40,897 nt of DNA from an uncultured Gammaproteobacteria bacterium (GTDB lineage Bacteria; Pseudomonadota; Gammaproteobacteria; Pseudomonadales; Litorivicinaceae): assembly GCA_913042205.1 (NCBI GenBank), contig CAJWIY010000012.1, positions 1-40,897 of the forward strand, in the 5' to 3' direction. The notes under the pieces were generated by a model that saw nothing but the letters and a program-made list of their open reading frames with translations, ran no database searches and had not been told where the DNA came from. The translations under genes and the position numbers were made by a program. This document shows, piece after piece, positions 19,646-29,525 of this stretch (positions within the stretch are counted from its first letter, which is position 1; each line of letters begins with the position of its first letter).

Positions 19646-20322
19646 GTTTTCATCATTATTTTGAGCCCCGGAATTAGAACATCAAAATCATCGATCCCTT
19701 GCTTCCATTTGGCCCTCGGCGGTTCAGAAAGATTTGGGTGTCTAATCTCAATAACCTCACGAATGCCTGCATGGTCTGCTGCCTCTAATACTCTTGGCGA
19801 ATCATCTATGAATACAGCACGGGCTGGATCAATTGCGTATTCATCGAACAGCGCCTTCCAAAAATCAGGGTGCTCTTTTGCGACACCGTACTGATGACTT
19901 GAAACGATCCCGTCAACCATTGCTGCGAGTGGCACTACATCGAGTTTCAACTGGATAACGTCAGGGTGCGCATTAGTTGCGATTAGCGTGCGTAAGGGCA
20001 GGGGTTTTAGTGCATAGAGAAACTGCTGAGCATGTGGCCTGAATCTGATTAAGTGCGCAAGCCGCTTCTTAGCTTCGATAATATCTATGCCAAAAAAAGA
20101 CGCCCAGTATGTTGTGCAATACCAGACGAGGGTGCCCTTATGTTTTTGCAGTTCTTGGTGAAATCGCTCACGGATCTTGTGTTCGGGCTCTCCTGTCAAG
20201 TTGGAAACAAGGGCATGTACGTTTTTCAGCCAAAAGGTTGCATCATAATTAAGGTCTAAAAGTGTCCCATCCATATCGAGCAATACGTCATCAATCGTCT
20301 GCCAATCAATGTCAAAGGGCAT
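19642..20322 (-). CDS. yrfG: GMP/IMP nucleotidase, HAD superfamily
   Basis: A HAD hydrolase of 226 residues that dephosphorylates purine nucleotides in the E. coli case. Motif I is DMDGTLLDL near residue 17, with the nucleophile Asp; motif II lies in LIATNAHPDVIQ, the conserved Lys in GVAKEHPDFW, and motif IV is VFIDDSPRVLEAA. The start at 20322 (MPFDIDW) is chosen since the upstream frame extension overlaps the ptrB gene more than is likely; this start leaves an 11-base overlap with the ptrB stop. Confidence 0.9.
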   Translation of the reverse strand: MPFDIDWQTIDDVLLDMDGTLLDLNYDATFWLKNVHALVSNLTGEPEHKIRERFHQELQKHKGTLVWYCTTYWASFFGIDIIEAKKRLAHLIRFRPHAQQFLYALKPLPLRTLIATNAHPDVIQLKLDVVPLAAMVDGIVSSHQYGVAKEHPDFWKALFDEYAIDPARAVFIDDSPRVLEAADHAGIREVIEIRHPNLSEPPRAKWKQGIDDFDVLIPGLKIMMKT

Positions 20323-22366
20323 GGGGTGCCTCAATTGGTAGTTTGAAGAGTTGGATAACAGTTTGATAAATTTTCGCGATGTCATCGAGGCCCGAATAAC
20401 GACCGCTTGGGCCACCATGACCAGCGTTAAGTTCGGTATACAACAGAAAAGGCCCATCAAGTCCAAGCGCTTGAAGACGATGAATCCAGCGGGCCGGCTC
20501 CCAATAAGTTACCCGCGGATCTGTCAACCCAGCCGTTGCAAGAATGCATGGATACCGCCTCTTATAAACCATTTGTGTTGGGGAAAAATGACTTAAACGA
20601 CGTTTTGCATCTTCAGATTCGATCGGATTCCCCCACTCGGGCCACTCCGGAGGGGTCAGCGGTAGATCTGCGTCAAGCATGGTTTTAAGTACATCGACAA
20701 ATGGAACGTCTGCTATTACCCCTCTGAATAGTTCAGGTCGACGCATGGCCACTGCACCGACTAGCAGGCCGCCTGCACTGCCGCCGTGTATGATTATGTG
20801 ACCCGCAGACGTATAACCATCTCGAATGAGTGATTCTGCTGCGCCCACAAAATCATCGAATGATTTATCTTTGTCAGCCATTCGCCCGGATCTGTACCAC
20901 TGATATCCCTTTTCCATACCTCCTCGAACATGCGCGGTTACGTGTATGACTCCCCGCGTTAGTAGTATTCTGCGAGTCGCACTGAAGCGTGGAGTCAGGC
21001 TCATCCCATAGGCTCCGTATCCGGTTAATAATACTGGGCTCCCGTGATTTGGGACCACGTCTTTATGGTGGACAATGGTCAGTGGTACTAGTTGCCCATC
21101 TCCTGATACCCCGTAATGTCTTTTGACAATATAATTTGCGGAATCGTGACCGTTCGGCGGTACTGAAATTTTAAGCTGTCTTGATTTGCCAGAGCGAAGA
21201 TCGATCTCTGTCACCTCCGGTGGCGAGGCGGGTGTAGAAATCTGCATGCGAATCGTTTCACGGTCAAACCCGGGTAACGGATCTAGATGGGCGTCGTGGA
21301 TAGATGTTTGGAGATCGAGTTCTTGCCGAATCCTGAACGTCACCGGATCCGGCTCAGCAATTAGATATCGACCACACCCCTCCTCTGAGTACTCGATGAT
21401 CCAGTGATTTTTGAGCACCTCGTAGTCGCTGAATACGGCCCCCTCGGTAGGCACCCACAATATTGTCCATGAATCTGGGTTACTGGGCCTTGAAATATCC
21501 GGAATTGGCGCCCTGTAAAGAGCGAAATCCTCATGGTCGTGGTTGCCGCGGATGATCAGATAAGAATTGAACTCCTCTACTTCATACTCTAGTCCCTTGA
21601 TCCAATCGGTCACTGGAAGTGGCGTCAAATCAGCGAGTGTCGCATCCAAAAGAAAACTCTGATTTGTTTGGTGATCATGGATATCAATCGTGATCCATTT
21701 CTCAGAACTCGTCTTGCCAAGACCAATGAACCGGCCAGGATGTTCGAGGTCGAAGACTAATTGATCGTCGTTCTGGATACTCCCGATGTCGTGACACCAA
21801 ACCGAGCTCGGTCGTTGATTCTCGTCGAGACGCGTGTAGAGAATTTTGGTGCTGTCAGTACTCCATTCAAAATCCCCACGGCAGTCAGTGAGTGAATCTT
21901 CCAGTTGTTCCTGCGTTCCTGCTTGAAATATAGTAAGCGTGTACCGCTCAGAGCCCTGCCGATCTTCAGTCACCGCGAAAAATTGATGATCAGGGGAATG
22001 ATCTGCGGCTCCTATATCATAGTAGGGATGATTTGTTGCCCGCATATCACCAGAGAGAAGGACCTCAGACTTTTCGGATTGATGTTGCCTCAGGAAATCA
22101 GGATGCTCAGCACCTTCAACAAATCGTTGCCAGTAGGAAAAAACTCCGTCGCTGATGGGTACCGAGTCGTCGCGGTCCCTGATCGTTGCCTTTAACTCAT
22201 CAATGATCCATTTTCGTGATTCTGTTCCTCCAAGCCATTCCTCAGTCCTACGGTTTTGTGTTTCGAGGTAGTGTCTGATGTCCTCTGGAAGACGGTCAGG
22301 ATTTTCGAGAACTTCCTGCCAATTGGAGGCTTTCAGCCAGCTGTTGTCGTTCGTTGGGATCTGCAT
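20312..22366 (-). CDS. ptrB: oligopeptidase B-like S9 serine peptidase
   Basis: A cytosolic peptidase of 684 residues, the usual length of oligopeptidase B (E. coli about 686). The N-terminal half is the beta-propeller (WSTDSTKILYTRLDENQRPS, RPSSVWCHDIG). The catalytic domain has GYGAYGMSLTPRFS, VRGGMEKGYQWYRSG, the nucleophile motif GGSAGG with Ser530, the acid region LTDPRVTYWEPARW and the histidine in AGHGGPSGR. It is the first gene of the six-gene minus-strand operon and starts 40 bases from the divergent EamA transporter gene. Confidence 0.95.
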   Translation of the reverse strand: MQIPTNDNSWLKASNWQEVLENPDRLPEDIRHYLETQNRRTEEWLGGTESRKWIIDELKATIRDRDDSVPISDGVFSYWQRFVEGAEHPDFLRQHQSEKSEVLLSGDMRATNHPYYDIGAADHSPDHQFFAVTEDRQGSERYTLTIFQAGTQEQLEDSLTDCRGDFEWSTDSTKILYTRLDENQRPSSVWCHDIGSIQNDDQLVFDLEHPGRFIGLGKTSSEKWITIDIHDHQTNQSFLLDATLADLTPLPVTDWIKGLEYEVEEFNSYLIIRGNHDHEDFALYRAPIPDISRPSNPDSWTILWVPTEGAVFSDYEVLKNHWIIEYSEEGCGRYLIAEPDPVTFRIRQELDLQTSIHDAHLDPLPGFDRETIRMQISTPASPPEVTEIDLRSGKSRQLKISVPPNGHDSANYIVKRHYGVSGDGQLVPLTIVHHKDVVPNHGSPVLLTGYGAYGMSLTPRFSATRRILLTRGVIHVTAHVRGGMEKGYQWYRSGRMADKDKSFDDFVGAAESLIRDGYTSAGHIIIHGGSAGGLLVGAVAMRRPELFRGVIADVPFVDVLKTMLDADLPLTPPEWPEWGNPIESEDAKRRLSHFSPTQMVYKRRYPCILATAGLTDPRVTYWEPARWIHRLQALGLDGPFLLYTELNAGHGGPSGRYSGLDDIAKIYQTVIQLFKLPIEAPHAL

Positions 22367-22406
22367 ATGCCTAGTGTACGCTAGACGACATATGTTGTGA
22401 GGTCTT

Positions 22407-23312
22407 ATGGCAGTCGCTGATTGGTTCCGTATAGTACTTCTGTCCCTCGTCTGGGGAGGATCGTTTTTCTTTATCGAGGTAATGCTCGAGGCGATGCCAC
22501 CTATGACGAGCGTGCTTGGTCGATTAATGGTTGGCCTGATTGGACTGGTAATCCTTTTGAAGATCCTTGGCTATCGCTTAGGAGCACTCACAGAACAGTG
22601 GCAATCCTTTGCATTCATTGGCCTTATTAACAACGCGATTCCATTCAGTTTGATCAGTTTCGGGCAAACCGAAATTACGGGGTCACTCGCCTCAATCATC
22701 AATGCGACCACTCCGATCATGACAGCATTAGTCGCTCACCAATTGACCACAGACGAGAGGTTATCAATCAATAAAATATTGGGAATTGGCTTTGGGTTCA
22801 GTGGTGTCCTCGTGCTATTTGGTCCGGCTGCGATGGAGGGTGGGGCATCTTTGTTGGGAATGACCGCTGGTCTTACTGCGACATTTTGCTATGCCTTTGG
22901 CTCTGTGTACTCCAAGCGGTTAAAAGAAAACGCCCCACTTATTAACGCAACAGGCCAGGTACTGTACGGGACTTGTTGGATGATCCCCATAGTCATGATC
23001 ATTGACAAGCCCTGGGCAATACCAATGCCCGGTCTTGCGCCCTGGCTTGCGGTCTTTGCAATCGGACTTCTATCAACGACTCTCGCGTTCTATATCTACT
23101 TTCGGGTGCTTAAAACGGCAGGCGCCAATAATGTGGTTTTAGTTACATTTTTAGTGCCCGTGAGCGCGTCGGGGCTCGGCGTTGTCTTTCTGGGAGAGGT
23201 TCTTACCCTGCAACATGTAATTGCTTATCTGTTAATTGCATTTGGGCTTGCGGTCATTGACGGTAGGATAGTTGCAAAACTGGGTGAATTAATACTAAAG
23301 TCGCAACATTAG
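22407..23312 (+). CDS. EamA/DMT-family transporter
   Basis: An inner-membrane permease of 301 residues with ten predicted helices in two repeated halves. The first EamA half starts LVWGGSFFFIEVMLEAMPP and ends near VLVLFGPAAM; the second runs from GMTAGLTATFCYAFGSVYSKRL to LLIAFGLAVIDG, with the typical FLVPVSASGLGVVFLGEVLT block. The substrate cannot be told; members export amino acids or other metabolites. A GAGG site precedes the ATG. Confidence 0.9.
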   Translation: MAVADWFRIVLLSLVWGGSFFFIEVMLEAMPPMTSVLGRLMVGLIGLVILLKILGYRLGALTEQWQSFAFIGLINNAIPFSLISFGQTEITGSLASIINATTPIMTALVAHQLTTDERLSINKILGIGFGFSGVLVLFGPAAMEGGASLLGMTAGLTATFCYAFGSVYSKRLKENAPLINATGQVLYGTCWMIPIVMIIDKPWAIPMPGLAPWLAVFAIGLLSTTLAFYIYFRVLKTAGANNVVLVTFLVPVSASGLGVVFLGEVLTLQHVIAYLLIAFGLAVIDGRIVAKLGELILKSQH

Positions 23313-23339
23313 GGTGAAGAGTCGTTAGACGGAGTTTCG

Positions 23340-24407
23340 ATGAAAAAAGCACTCGCAATAGTATCGTTTGTCTTGTCAGGCTGGGTCTCCGCTGAGACTG
23401 AAAAAGCCACCTTTGGCGGTGGATGCTTCTGGTGTCTGGAGCCATCCTTTGAATCAATTCACGGGGTAAGTTCAGTTGTCGCAGGTTATACCGGGGGCTC
23501 GATTCCGAACCCAACATATGCCCAAGTAACATCGGGGAAAACCGGTCATATTGAGGTAGTGGAGATAACCTACGACCCACGTATCGTCGATTATCAGACG
23601 CTGCTTGATACTTACTGGAAACAGATAGACCCGACTGATCCGGGTGGACAGTTCGTTGATCGGGGGCCGCAGTATCGGTCTGTAATTTTTACGCACACCG
23701 ATGAGCAAATGTCACTCGCACTTGAATCCAGGAGGCGTCTAACAGACGCGATGATTTTTGAAGCGCCGATTGTGACAGAAATTTTATCTGTACCAACTTT
23801 CTATCCGGCCGAGGATTATCATCAAGATTATTACAAAACCAACGCACTTCAGTATAAATTTTACCGATACCGCTCGGGCCGGGATCAGTTTTTAGAACGC
23901 GCTTGGGCACATCGCGCTGACTTTTTGCTTTTTGGCGAGGTTAATCTCAGAAAAAGTCCGTATCGGAAGCCAAGCCTGCTGGAAATCAGATCCCGATTGA
24001 CACCTTTGCAGTATGAGGTGACACAGGAAGATGGTACTGAACCGCCCTTTCAGAATGCCTTTTGGGATCAAAAACTTGATGGTATTTATGTCGATGTAGT
24101 TTCTGGAGAGCCGCTTTTTAGTTCGCTTCATAAGTACGATTCAGGTACGGGTTGGCCGTCCTTTTGGGAACCGCTGGAGTCCAGCCACATTGTGGAACGG
24201 GCCGATAACAAGCTCTGGATGAAGCGTATTGAGGTACGCTCCAAGTTTGGTGACTCGCATCTTGGGCATGTGTTTCCTGACGGTCCAAAGCCAACCGGGT
24301 TGAGGTACTGCATAAACTCAGCAGCTTTACGGTTTGTCGCGGTAGATGACCTGGAAAAAGCCGGTTACGGAAAATATTTGGAAGATTTTTCAACGGTTCA
24401 TAATTGA
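23340..24407 (+). CDS. msrAB: secreted MsrA-MsrB fusion methionine sulfoxide reductase
   Basis: Repairs both S- and R-methionine sulfoxide. A signal peptide ([20 protein letters not shown]) marks it as periplasmic. The MsrA domain follows with [13 protein letters not shown] (catalytic Cys29), [15 protein letters not shown] and EDYHQDYY. After a linker the MsrB domain contains [25 protein letters not shown] and the catalytic Cys324 in [11 protein letters not shown]. The 355 residues match two-domain MsrAB proteins such as those of Neisseria without their thioredoxin domain. The peroxidase gene tpx follows 50 bases downstream on the same strand. Confidence 0.95.
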   Translation: MKKALAIVSFVLSGWVSAETEKATFGGGCFWCLEPSFESIHGVSSVVAGYTGGSIPNPTYAQVTSGKTGHIEVVEITYDPRIVDYQTLLDTYWKQIDPTDPGGQFVDRGPQYRSVIFTHTDEQMSLALESRRRLTDAMIFEAPIVTEILSVPTFYPAEDYHQDYYKTNALQYKFYRYRSGRDQFLERAWAHRADFLLFGEVNLRKSPYRKPSLLEIRSRLTPLQYEVTQEDGTEPPFQNAFWDQKLDGIYVDVVSGEPLFSSLHKYDSGTGWPSFWEPLESSHIVERADNKLWMKRIEVRSKFGDSHLGHVFPDGPKPTGLRYCINSAALRFVAVDDLEKAGYGKYLEDFSTVHN

Positions 24408-24457
24408 AAAATAGCGAGCCGCCACCAGCTTCCTTCAGGAAAGTGGAGGCGTGAAAT

Positions 24458-24955
24458 ATGACAATACAAATCGGCTGGCGCGGAGAGACTGTCGACGTAA
24501 AGGGAAATCTTCCGCCAGTAGGCGAGCAGGCACCTGAGTTTGTTCTTACTGCGAATGACCTCACTGAGATAGTGTTGAGTGATTTTGGGGGCCGAAATCT
24601 TGTTTTGAATATATTTCCGTCGATCGATACCCCCACATGCGCTAAAAGTACTCGTAGATTTAATGAAGAGTTGGCAAACCTTGAAAATACAGCGGTTCTG
24701 TGTGTTAGTGCCGACCTGCCGTACGCACAAAAGCGATTTTGTGGGGCAGAGGGCCTTGATCGAGTGATCACTGCTTCTTCATTCAGGTCGTCTTTTTCAG
24801 ATGATTACGGCGTAACCGTCCTGACAGGAATTAGACGTGGGTTAACCGCGCGGGCCGTTATCGTCATTGATGCGAGCGGGATGGTTAAGCACGTCGATTT
24901 AGTGCAAGAGGTGTCAACTGAGCCGGACTACCAAGCGGCGCTGTCCGTGTTGTAG
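24458..24955 (+). CDS. tpx: thiol peroxidase
   Basis: An atypical 2-Cys peroxiredoxin of 165 residues that reduces peroxides with thioredoxin. The peroxidatic Cys61 is in PSIDTPTCAKSTRRFNE and the resolving Cys95 in ADLPYAQKRFCGAEG, both at the standard places. A TGGAGG site precedes the ATG. It follows msrAB, so the pair is likely an oxidative-stress unit, and its stop adjoins the end of the convergent regulator gene. Confidence 0.95.
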   Translation: MTIQIGWRGETVDVKGNLPPVGEQAPEFVLTANDLTEIVLSDFGGRNLVLNIFPSIDTPTCAKSTRRFNEELANLENTAVLCVSADLPYAQKRFCGAEGLDRVITASSFRSSFSDDYGVTVLTGIRRGLTARAVIVIDASGMVKHVDLVQEVSTEPDYQAALSVL

Positions 24956-25300
24956 TTATTTGAGCAATGAGGCGATGGTTTTACGAGTCGCCTCAGTAGC
25001 TTCTTCGGCCTCCTGCGTCAGCTGCTCATAAACATCTATAATATCGGTCGCGATCTTAGTTAGTTCGCTTCCGCCCCCAGACTGTCCGCCAGTTTGCGTT
25101 ACTAAAACTGGTCCACTGAGCGACTCATTTAGCTCTTGAATCAAAAGCCAAGCTTTACGGTACGACATGTTGATAGACTTCGCGGCTCGCGATAGAGAAT
25201 GTTCTTTTTGAATCGCCTTGAGCAACGCGATTTTCCCGGGGCCGATTAATGAGTCGTTGTCATCGAGTTGGAGTTTGAGCTTGAGGCGAGGTGTAGACAT
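24956..25300 (-). CDS. ModE-type winged-helix protein without a molybdate-binding domain
   Basis: A 114-residue protein matching the N-terminal DNA-binding domain of ModE: KLQLDDNDSLIGPGKIALL, then the helix-turn-helix LSRAAKSINMSYRKAWLLI, and VTQTGGQSGGGSELT in the wing. The C-terminal MOP (molybdate-binding) domains of full ModE are absent; only a short helical tail remains. Such short forms are common and annotated as LysR-like or ModE-like HTH proteins. No molybdate transport genes are visible nearby, so the target is unknown. The start is at the ATG at 25300; the open frame extends a further 20 codons. Confidence 0.85.
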   Translation of the reverse strand: MSTPRLKLKLQLDDNDSLIGPGKIALLKAIQKEHSLSRAAKSINMSYRKAWLLIQELNESLSGPVLVTQTGGQSGGGSELTKIATDIIDVYEQLTQEAEEATEATRKTIASLLK

Positions 25301-25302
25301 CG

Positions 25303-25650
25303 CTAACAGGTCCGACCCTCGACTCGACGCGCGACCCTGCGAGGATGAAGAACGTAACAAGTGCCTACACGCTGATCACCGCGGGTGACGAACATTCGGT
25401 AGGGATTACTTTTAACACGCACATGGAGCGAATCGCCGTATGGCCGCTCAAATGTCGCTGAGGCGCCAGCGAGGGACAATAGCGAACATTTTTTCATATG
25501 CGTATGAGAGACGCTCACACCAAACTCGGCGAGATGGTTGACGATGTCTTTACAGAATTCCTGACTGGGATCAGACCGAGAAAAATCAAGCGCGGTGGCA
25601 TTTGTCGCGCTGATTAATAACAAGCCGAGCAGGATGAAGGACTCTTTCAT
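25303..25650 (-). CDS. small secreted protein of unknown function
   Basis: 115 residues with a clear signal peptide (MKESFILLGLLLISATNATA, then LDFSRSD). The mature part has four cysteines (EFCKDI, KKCSLL, GTCYVL and the C-terminal C), which suggests two disulfides in the periplasm. I do not recognise a family. It ends two bases before the ModE-like start and its start overlaps the small gene upstream, so the three may be one transcript. Confidence 0.6.
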   Translation of the reverse strand: MKESFILLGLLLISATNATALDFSRSDPSQEFCKDIVNHLAEFGVSVSHTHMKKCSLLSLAGASATFERPYGDSLHVRVKSNPYRMFVTRGDQRVGTCYVLHPRRVARRVEGRTC

Positions 25651-25835
25651 GTCTTGAGCCTACTACAATTAAAAGCTCTGATTAAATGGATTTTATTCTG
25701 AACTTTTGACTCGATCTTGGTTATCAGGTTCTGTGTTGAGAGTTCGGCCTGTCTAACGGTTTGAGTCGTTTCACTGGTTTTTGAAACTGATGAGCGAAAC
25801 TTGGCCAGGCCCATGAGTCCTAGAGGCACTGACAT
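25647..25835 (-). CDS. possible small membrane-associated protein
   Basis: Reading from the ATG at 25835 gives about 62 residues, with a weakly hydrophobic start (MSVPLGLMGLA) and a polar helical tail (RQAELSTQNLITKIESKV). An upstream TTG at 25844 adds three residues; the frame stays open upstream to a stop, adding more hydrophobic residues without a good start codon. Its stop overlaps the start of the secreted protein gene by four bases, the main argument that it is real. No family recognised. Confidence 0.35.
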   Translation of the reverse strand: MSVPLGLMGLAKFRSSVSKTSETTQTVRQAELSTQNLITKIESKVQNKIHLIRAFNCSRLKT

Positions 25836-25962
25836 CGTAATCAAAAACGACAGCGCAACCGATTCACTGCCCGTCTGGACCTGTTGTACTTATAGAGTCT
25901 AACCGCATTTAAGATCATCGTTATTGTCGAGGCTGACATAGCGTTTACCGAGCTTTCTTGGG

Positions 25963-27852
25963 TCAGCTAGCGCGCTCGTCGAGCTCTAGAAATCGGAGGA
26001 ATTTCTCATCAAGCTCTGCCTGCAATTCCTGATAGCGGGTACTTTCTGTTGCAGCAAGCGCAGGGTCGGTCGTAAAGAAATCGGGATCTGTCATTAGGGC
26101 ATCTAGTTCTTTGATTTCTTTTTCGAGTCGCTCGACTTCGGAGCCCAGAGCCTCGTATTCACGCTTCTCATGGAACGCTAGTTTCTTTTTTGGGGCATTT
26201 CTAGATTGTTGATGGATTACTTTTGTGACTTGGCTTGTATTCTCGCTCGAGGGAGGCTCAGGTCGTTGGCGAATCCAGTCACTGTAGCCGCCGACATATT
26301 CCCGAAGTTGTTGATCCGGATCGAATGACCAAATACTGGTAACCACTGAGTCGAGGAAATCGCGATCATGGCTTATAACAATCAAGGTACCCTTGAACCC
26401 GAGGAGTGTGTCTCTAAGGATATCAAGGGTTTCGAGATCAAGGTCATTGGTTGGCTCGTCCATTATCAGTAAATTTGCGGGCTTCAAGAAGAGTCGAGCC
26501 AATAACAGCCGATTTCGCTCCCCACCCGATAGCATGCGGGTAGGGCCTCTTGCCCTCTCTGGAGAGAATAGGAAATCTTGCAGGTAGCCGATCACATGCT
26601 TTTTGCCACTGCCGGACTCAACGAAATCCGAGCCGTGTTGCAGGTTATCTATGACTGTTGCATCGTCGTCCAAGGTCTCCCTCAGTTGATCGAAGACAGC
26701 GATTTTCAAATTAGTTCCGAGTTTTGTAGTCCCTGAGCTTTGTTTGACTTGTTCGAGCAACGTTTTGATTAGGGTACTTTTTCCTGCACCATTGGGGCCG
26801 ATCACTCCAATACGGTCACCACGTAGGACGACTGTTGAAAAACTATCGAACAGCTTTTTCTCGCCTAACGTCAGGCCCAGTTTGTTCGCTTCAATAACAA
26901 GACGGCCCGATTTCGATGCATCCACCAGTGTGATGTCGGCTGTTTGTTGGCGCTCGCGGCGTGCAGCTCTATCGCGTCGGAGCTGTTCGAGTGCACGAAC
27001 CCGGCCCTCATTTCTGGTTCGCCGAGCCTTGATCCCCTGTCGAATCCACTCCTCCTCTTTGGCTAACTTTTTGTCAAATGCGGCGAATTGGTTGGCTTCT
27101 GCGATTAATTCTTGGTCACGACGTTCCAAATAAGTGTGATAGTCGCAGTCATAGCTCCGTAAGGCACCACGGTCTAGCTCCACAATACGGGTCGCCAAGG
27201 CGTCGAGGAAGCGGCGATCGTGGGTAATAAAAAGAACGGCGCCCTGAAATAATTTGATTTGTTCTTCTAGCCATTCTATTGCGGGTATATCCAGATGGTT
27301 TGTGGGTTCATCAAGGAGCAATAAATCAGGCTCAATTACCAACGCTTGGGCGAGAAGCACTCGTCGTTTCATGCCACCGGAGAGGGTAGTGAATTGTGTT
27401 TCCGGAGCCAGATTGAATTTTGACAGTGTTTGATCGACCATTTGTTCGATTCGCCAACCATTCGCAGCCTCCAGAGCGTGCTGACACTCCTCGAGCTCTT
27501 GCAGATTCTTTTCTGTTGGATCTTCAGAAACTAATCTCAAAGCTCGATGATACTTCTCAAGTAGAGGTGTCAGCTCGCCGAGACCGGAGGCCACGACTTC
27601 GAATATTGTGCCGTCGGTTCCTGCTGGAACATCCTGTACCAGACGCGCAATCTTTAGTTCCGCACTTTTATTGATCTCTCCGGAATCCGCATGAATCTCA
27701 TCCGCGATGAGTTTCATTAGTGTTGATTTCCCGGCACCATTGCGGCCCAGTAATCCGATACGTTCTTTTGGCTGGATTCTCAGATTTAAGTTGTTGAGGA
27801 TTGCTGGTCCGCCAAAACTTATCTGAATGCCCTGAAGAGATAGAATACTCAA
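25963..27852 (-). CDS. uup: ABC-F ATPase Uup
   Basis: A soluble tandem ATPase of the ABC-F family, acting on ribosomes or DNA structures rather than in transport. Two ABC domains are complete: GRNGAGKST with LSGGMKRR and [12 protein letters not shown] in the first, and GPNGAGKST with [10 protein letters not shown] and [11 protein letters not shown] in the second. Between them lies an arginine-rich linker ([14 protein letters not shown]), and the C-terminus is a coiled coil ([19 protein letters not shown]), as in Uup. The TTG at 27852 is preferred since it overlaps the trmL stop as TTGA and AGGGAG lies upstream. At 629 residues the length is standard. Confidence 0.93.
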   Translation of the reverse strand: MSILSLQGIQISFGGPAILNNLNLRIQPKERIGLLGRNGAGKSTLMKLIADEIHADSGEINKSAELKIARLVQDVPAGTDGTIFEVVASGLGELTPLLEKYHRALRLVSEDPTEKNLQELEECQHALEAANGWRIEQMVDQTLSKFNLAPETQFTTLSGGMKRRVLLAQALVIEPDLLLLDEPTNHLDIPAIEWLEEQIKLFQGAVLFITHDRRFLDALATRIVELDRGALRSYDCDYHTYLERRDQELIAEANQFAAFDKKLAKEEEWIRQGIKARRTRNEGRVRALEQLRRDRAARRERQQTADITLVDASKSGRLVIEANKLGLTLGEKKLFDSFSTVVLRGDRIGVIGPNGAGKSTLIKTLLEQVKQSSGTTKLGTNLKIAVFDQLRETLDDDATVIDNLQHGSDFVESGSGKKHVIGYLQDFLFSPERARGPTRMLSGGERNRLLLARLFLKPANLLIMDEPTNDLDLETLDILRDTLLGFKGTLIVISHDRDFLDSVVTSIWSFDPDQQLREYVGGYSDWIRQRPEPPSSENTSQVTKVIHQQSRNAPKKKLAFHEKREYEALGSEVERLEKEIKELDALMTDPDFFTTDPALAATESTRYQELQAELDEKFLRFLELDERAS

Positions 27853-28313
27853 TAACAACTCCCTGAAAATTTCAATTGCCGCCAGGCCTCATAAAGAACG
27901 ATCGCAACGGAATTGGATAGATTGAGGCTACGATTATTCGGAGACATAGGGATCCGGACGACTTCTGTTACAGCTGGGCTGTCTCGAATTTCTGCAGGAA
28001 GCCCCCGTGTTTCAGGCCCGAAAAGTAGGATGTCGTCCTTTGCGTATGAGATAGCCTCATAGGAAACGGAGCCTTTTGTGGATAGGGCAAAAAGTCGCTG
28101 TGAGCTCTTTTCAATGTAGCCTTCCCATGAATCAAATTCAGTGACTCGCGCCAGATCATGATAGTCGAGCCCGGATCGTCTGACTGATTTTTCTTCTAGA
28201 GAGAACCCAAGCGGTTTAATCAGATGCAGTTGGCTGCCGGTGTTGGCACACAGACGGATGATATTACCGGTGTTCGGGGGAATTTCTGGTTGGTATAGGC
28301 AGACTGTAAGCAT
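27849..28313 (-). CDS. trmL: tRNA (cytidine(34)-2'-O)-methyltransferase
   Basis: A SPOUT methyltransferase of 154 residues that methylates the wobble ribose of two leucine tRNAs in E. coli. The conserved segments are [52 protein letters not shown] and the trefoil-knot end [19 protein letters not shown] with the SAM-binding loop. It overlaps uup by four bases. A tRNA-Leu gene lies at the far right of this window. Confidence 0.94.
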   Translation of the reverse strand: MLTVCLYQPEIPPNTGNIIRLCANTGSQLHLIKPLGFSLEEKSVRRSGLDYHDLARVTEFDSWEGYIEKSSQRLFALSTKGSVSYEAISYAKDDILLFGPETRGLPAEIRDSPAVTEVVRIPMSPNNRSLNLSNSVAIVLYEAWRQLKFSGSCY

Positions 28314-28360
28314 GGCGAGAAGATACGCGCCTTCCCCAAGAAAAGAAAGTCGGCTTGAAA

Positions 28361-28377
28361 CGTTCCAAAATGGAACG
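28361..28377. promoter_or_regulatory. perfect 7-3-7 palindrome between trmL and the pirin gene
   Basis: CGTTCCA-AAA-TGGAACG is a perfect inverted repeat with a three-base centre, in the roughly 100-base divergent gap. A TTGAAA hexamer at 28355-28360 adjoins its left arm. The symmetry and place suggest an operator for a dimeric regulator of the pirin gene or of the trmL-uup unit. Which protein would bind is unknown. Confidence 0.4.
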
Positions 28378-28416
28378 GATCCAACGTCTAGAGTGGTCTT
28401 TTTACATTCGTAAATC

Positions 28417-29304
28417 TTGAAAAAACTAGACGTCGTGAGATCAATCGAAATACAAATTGTGCCGCGTACATCTGATATTGGAAATCTGGAAGTAAAGCGG
28501 GCCTTGCCATCGAGAGAGAGACGTTCCGTCGGGTCTTTTGTGTTCTGGGATCAGTTTGGACCAGGTGAATTACTAGAGAACGAAGGCATAGACGTGCGCC
28601 CTCACCCTCACATCGGACTGTCAACAATCAGTTACTTGTTCAATGGATCGATGCAACACCGTGACAGTCTTGGTAACGACGTTATCATCGGTCCAGGTGC
28701 CGTGAATTTAATGACCGCAGGCTCTGGGATTGTTCATTCAGAGCGATCCGACGAGGCATCGAGACAGGGTGTCGCAAAGCTCTTCGGTATTCAAAGCTGG
28801 CTTGCCCTTCCAATATCGTTGGAAGAGACTACACCAGACTTTGTGCACTACGGTCAGCCTTTTATACCAACATTCATAGATCAGGGAGTTGAGGGTCGGG
28901 TATTGCTTGGGACATGGCAGACGTTGTGTAGCCCAGTCTCTTTTCCATCTGACTCGTTATACGTGGATCTGCAGATGAAGCCGGCTAGTTACGTATATTT
29001 TCCACAAGATTATCATGAGCGTGCTCTCTTCAGTGTCAGTGGCCCTATCGAGGTTGACGGGATTTTCTACCCTTCATCACAGCTGTTAGTGCTTAAACCT
29101 GATCGAGATGTGTTGATACGTGCGCCCGAGGGTGCACGGGTACTTCTTTTCGGTGGTGAGCCACTTGATGCGCCGCGATATCTTTGGTGGAACTTTGTTT
29201 CATCAGATAAAGACCGGATTGAGCAAGCGAAGTCGGATTGGGTGCAAGGGAAATTTGATCGGATTACAGGTGATGATGAATTCATCCCACTGCCAGATAG
29301 GTAG
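28417..29304 (+). CDS. pirin family protein
   Basis: A bicupin of 295 residues. The first cupin keeps all four metal ligands of pirins: the two histidines in [15 protein letters not shown], the third in SGIVHSERS and the glutamate two residues later. FWDQFGPGE and [10 protein letters not shown] are typical. Bacterial pirins vary; some are quercetin dioxygenases, others act on oxidative stress. The start is uncertain: TTG at 28417 and GTG at 28435 are possible and neither has a good ribosome site. Confidence 0.9.
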   Translation: MKKLDVVRSIEIQIVPRTSDIGNLEVKRALPSRERRSVGSFVFWDQFGPGELLENEGIDVRPHPHIGLSTISYLFNGSMQHRDSLGNDVIIGPGAVNLMTAGSGIVHSERSDEASRQGVAKLFGIQSWLALPISLEETTPDFVHYGQPFIPTFIDQGVEGRVLLGTWQTLCSPVSFPSDSLYVDLQMKPASYVYFPQDYHERALFSVSGPIEVDGIFYPSSQLLVLKPDRDVLIRAPEGARVLLFGGEPLDAPRYLWWNFVSSDKDRIEQAKSDWVQGKFDRITGDDEFIPLPDR

Positions 29305-29525
29305 CTAGAGATATTGGTTTAATTAAATCTGCAGGCCTTGAAATTGAACCGAGCGACCGTAGGAGTGGCTGATCCTGAATGGGGCGAAACGCAGAACTAA
29401 CCAATCGTTTAAAAATTTTGAAATAGTTTTTTTGGGATAGGCACGCGTCATATCATAAGTCCACCAAGGGCCAAGACTTCGAAATCAAACCCTCATACAC
29501 TACGGAAAGTAAGTAGGAGGCAAGA

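Noticed and set aside
24118-24771. 217-residue minus-strand open frame across msrAB and tpx
   Set aside because: It is antisense to two genes with complete catalytic motifs and shows no domain of its own.
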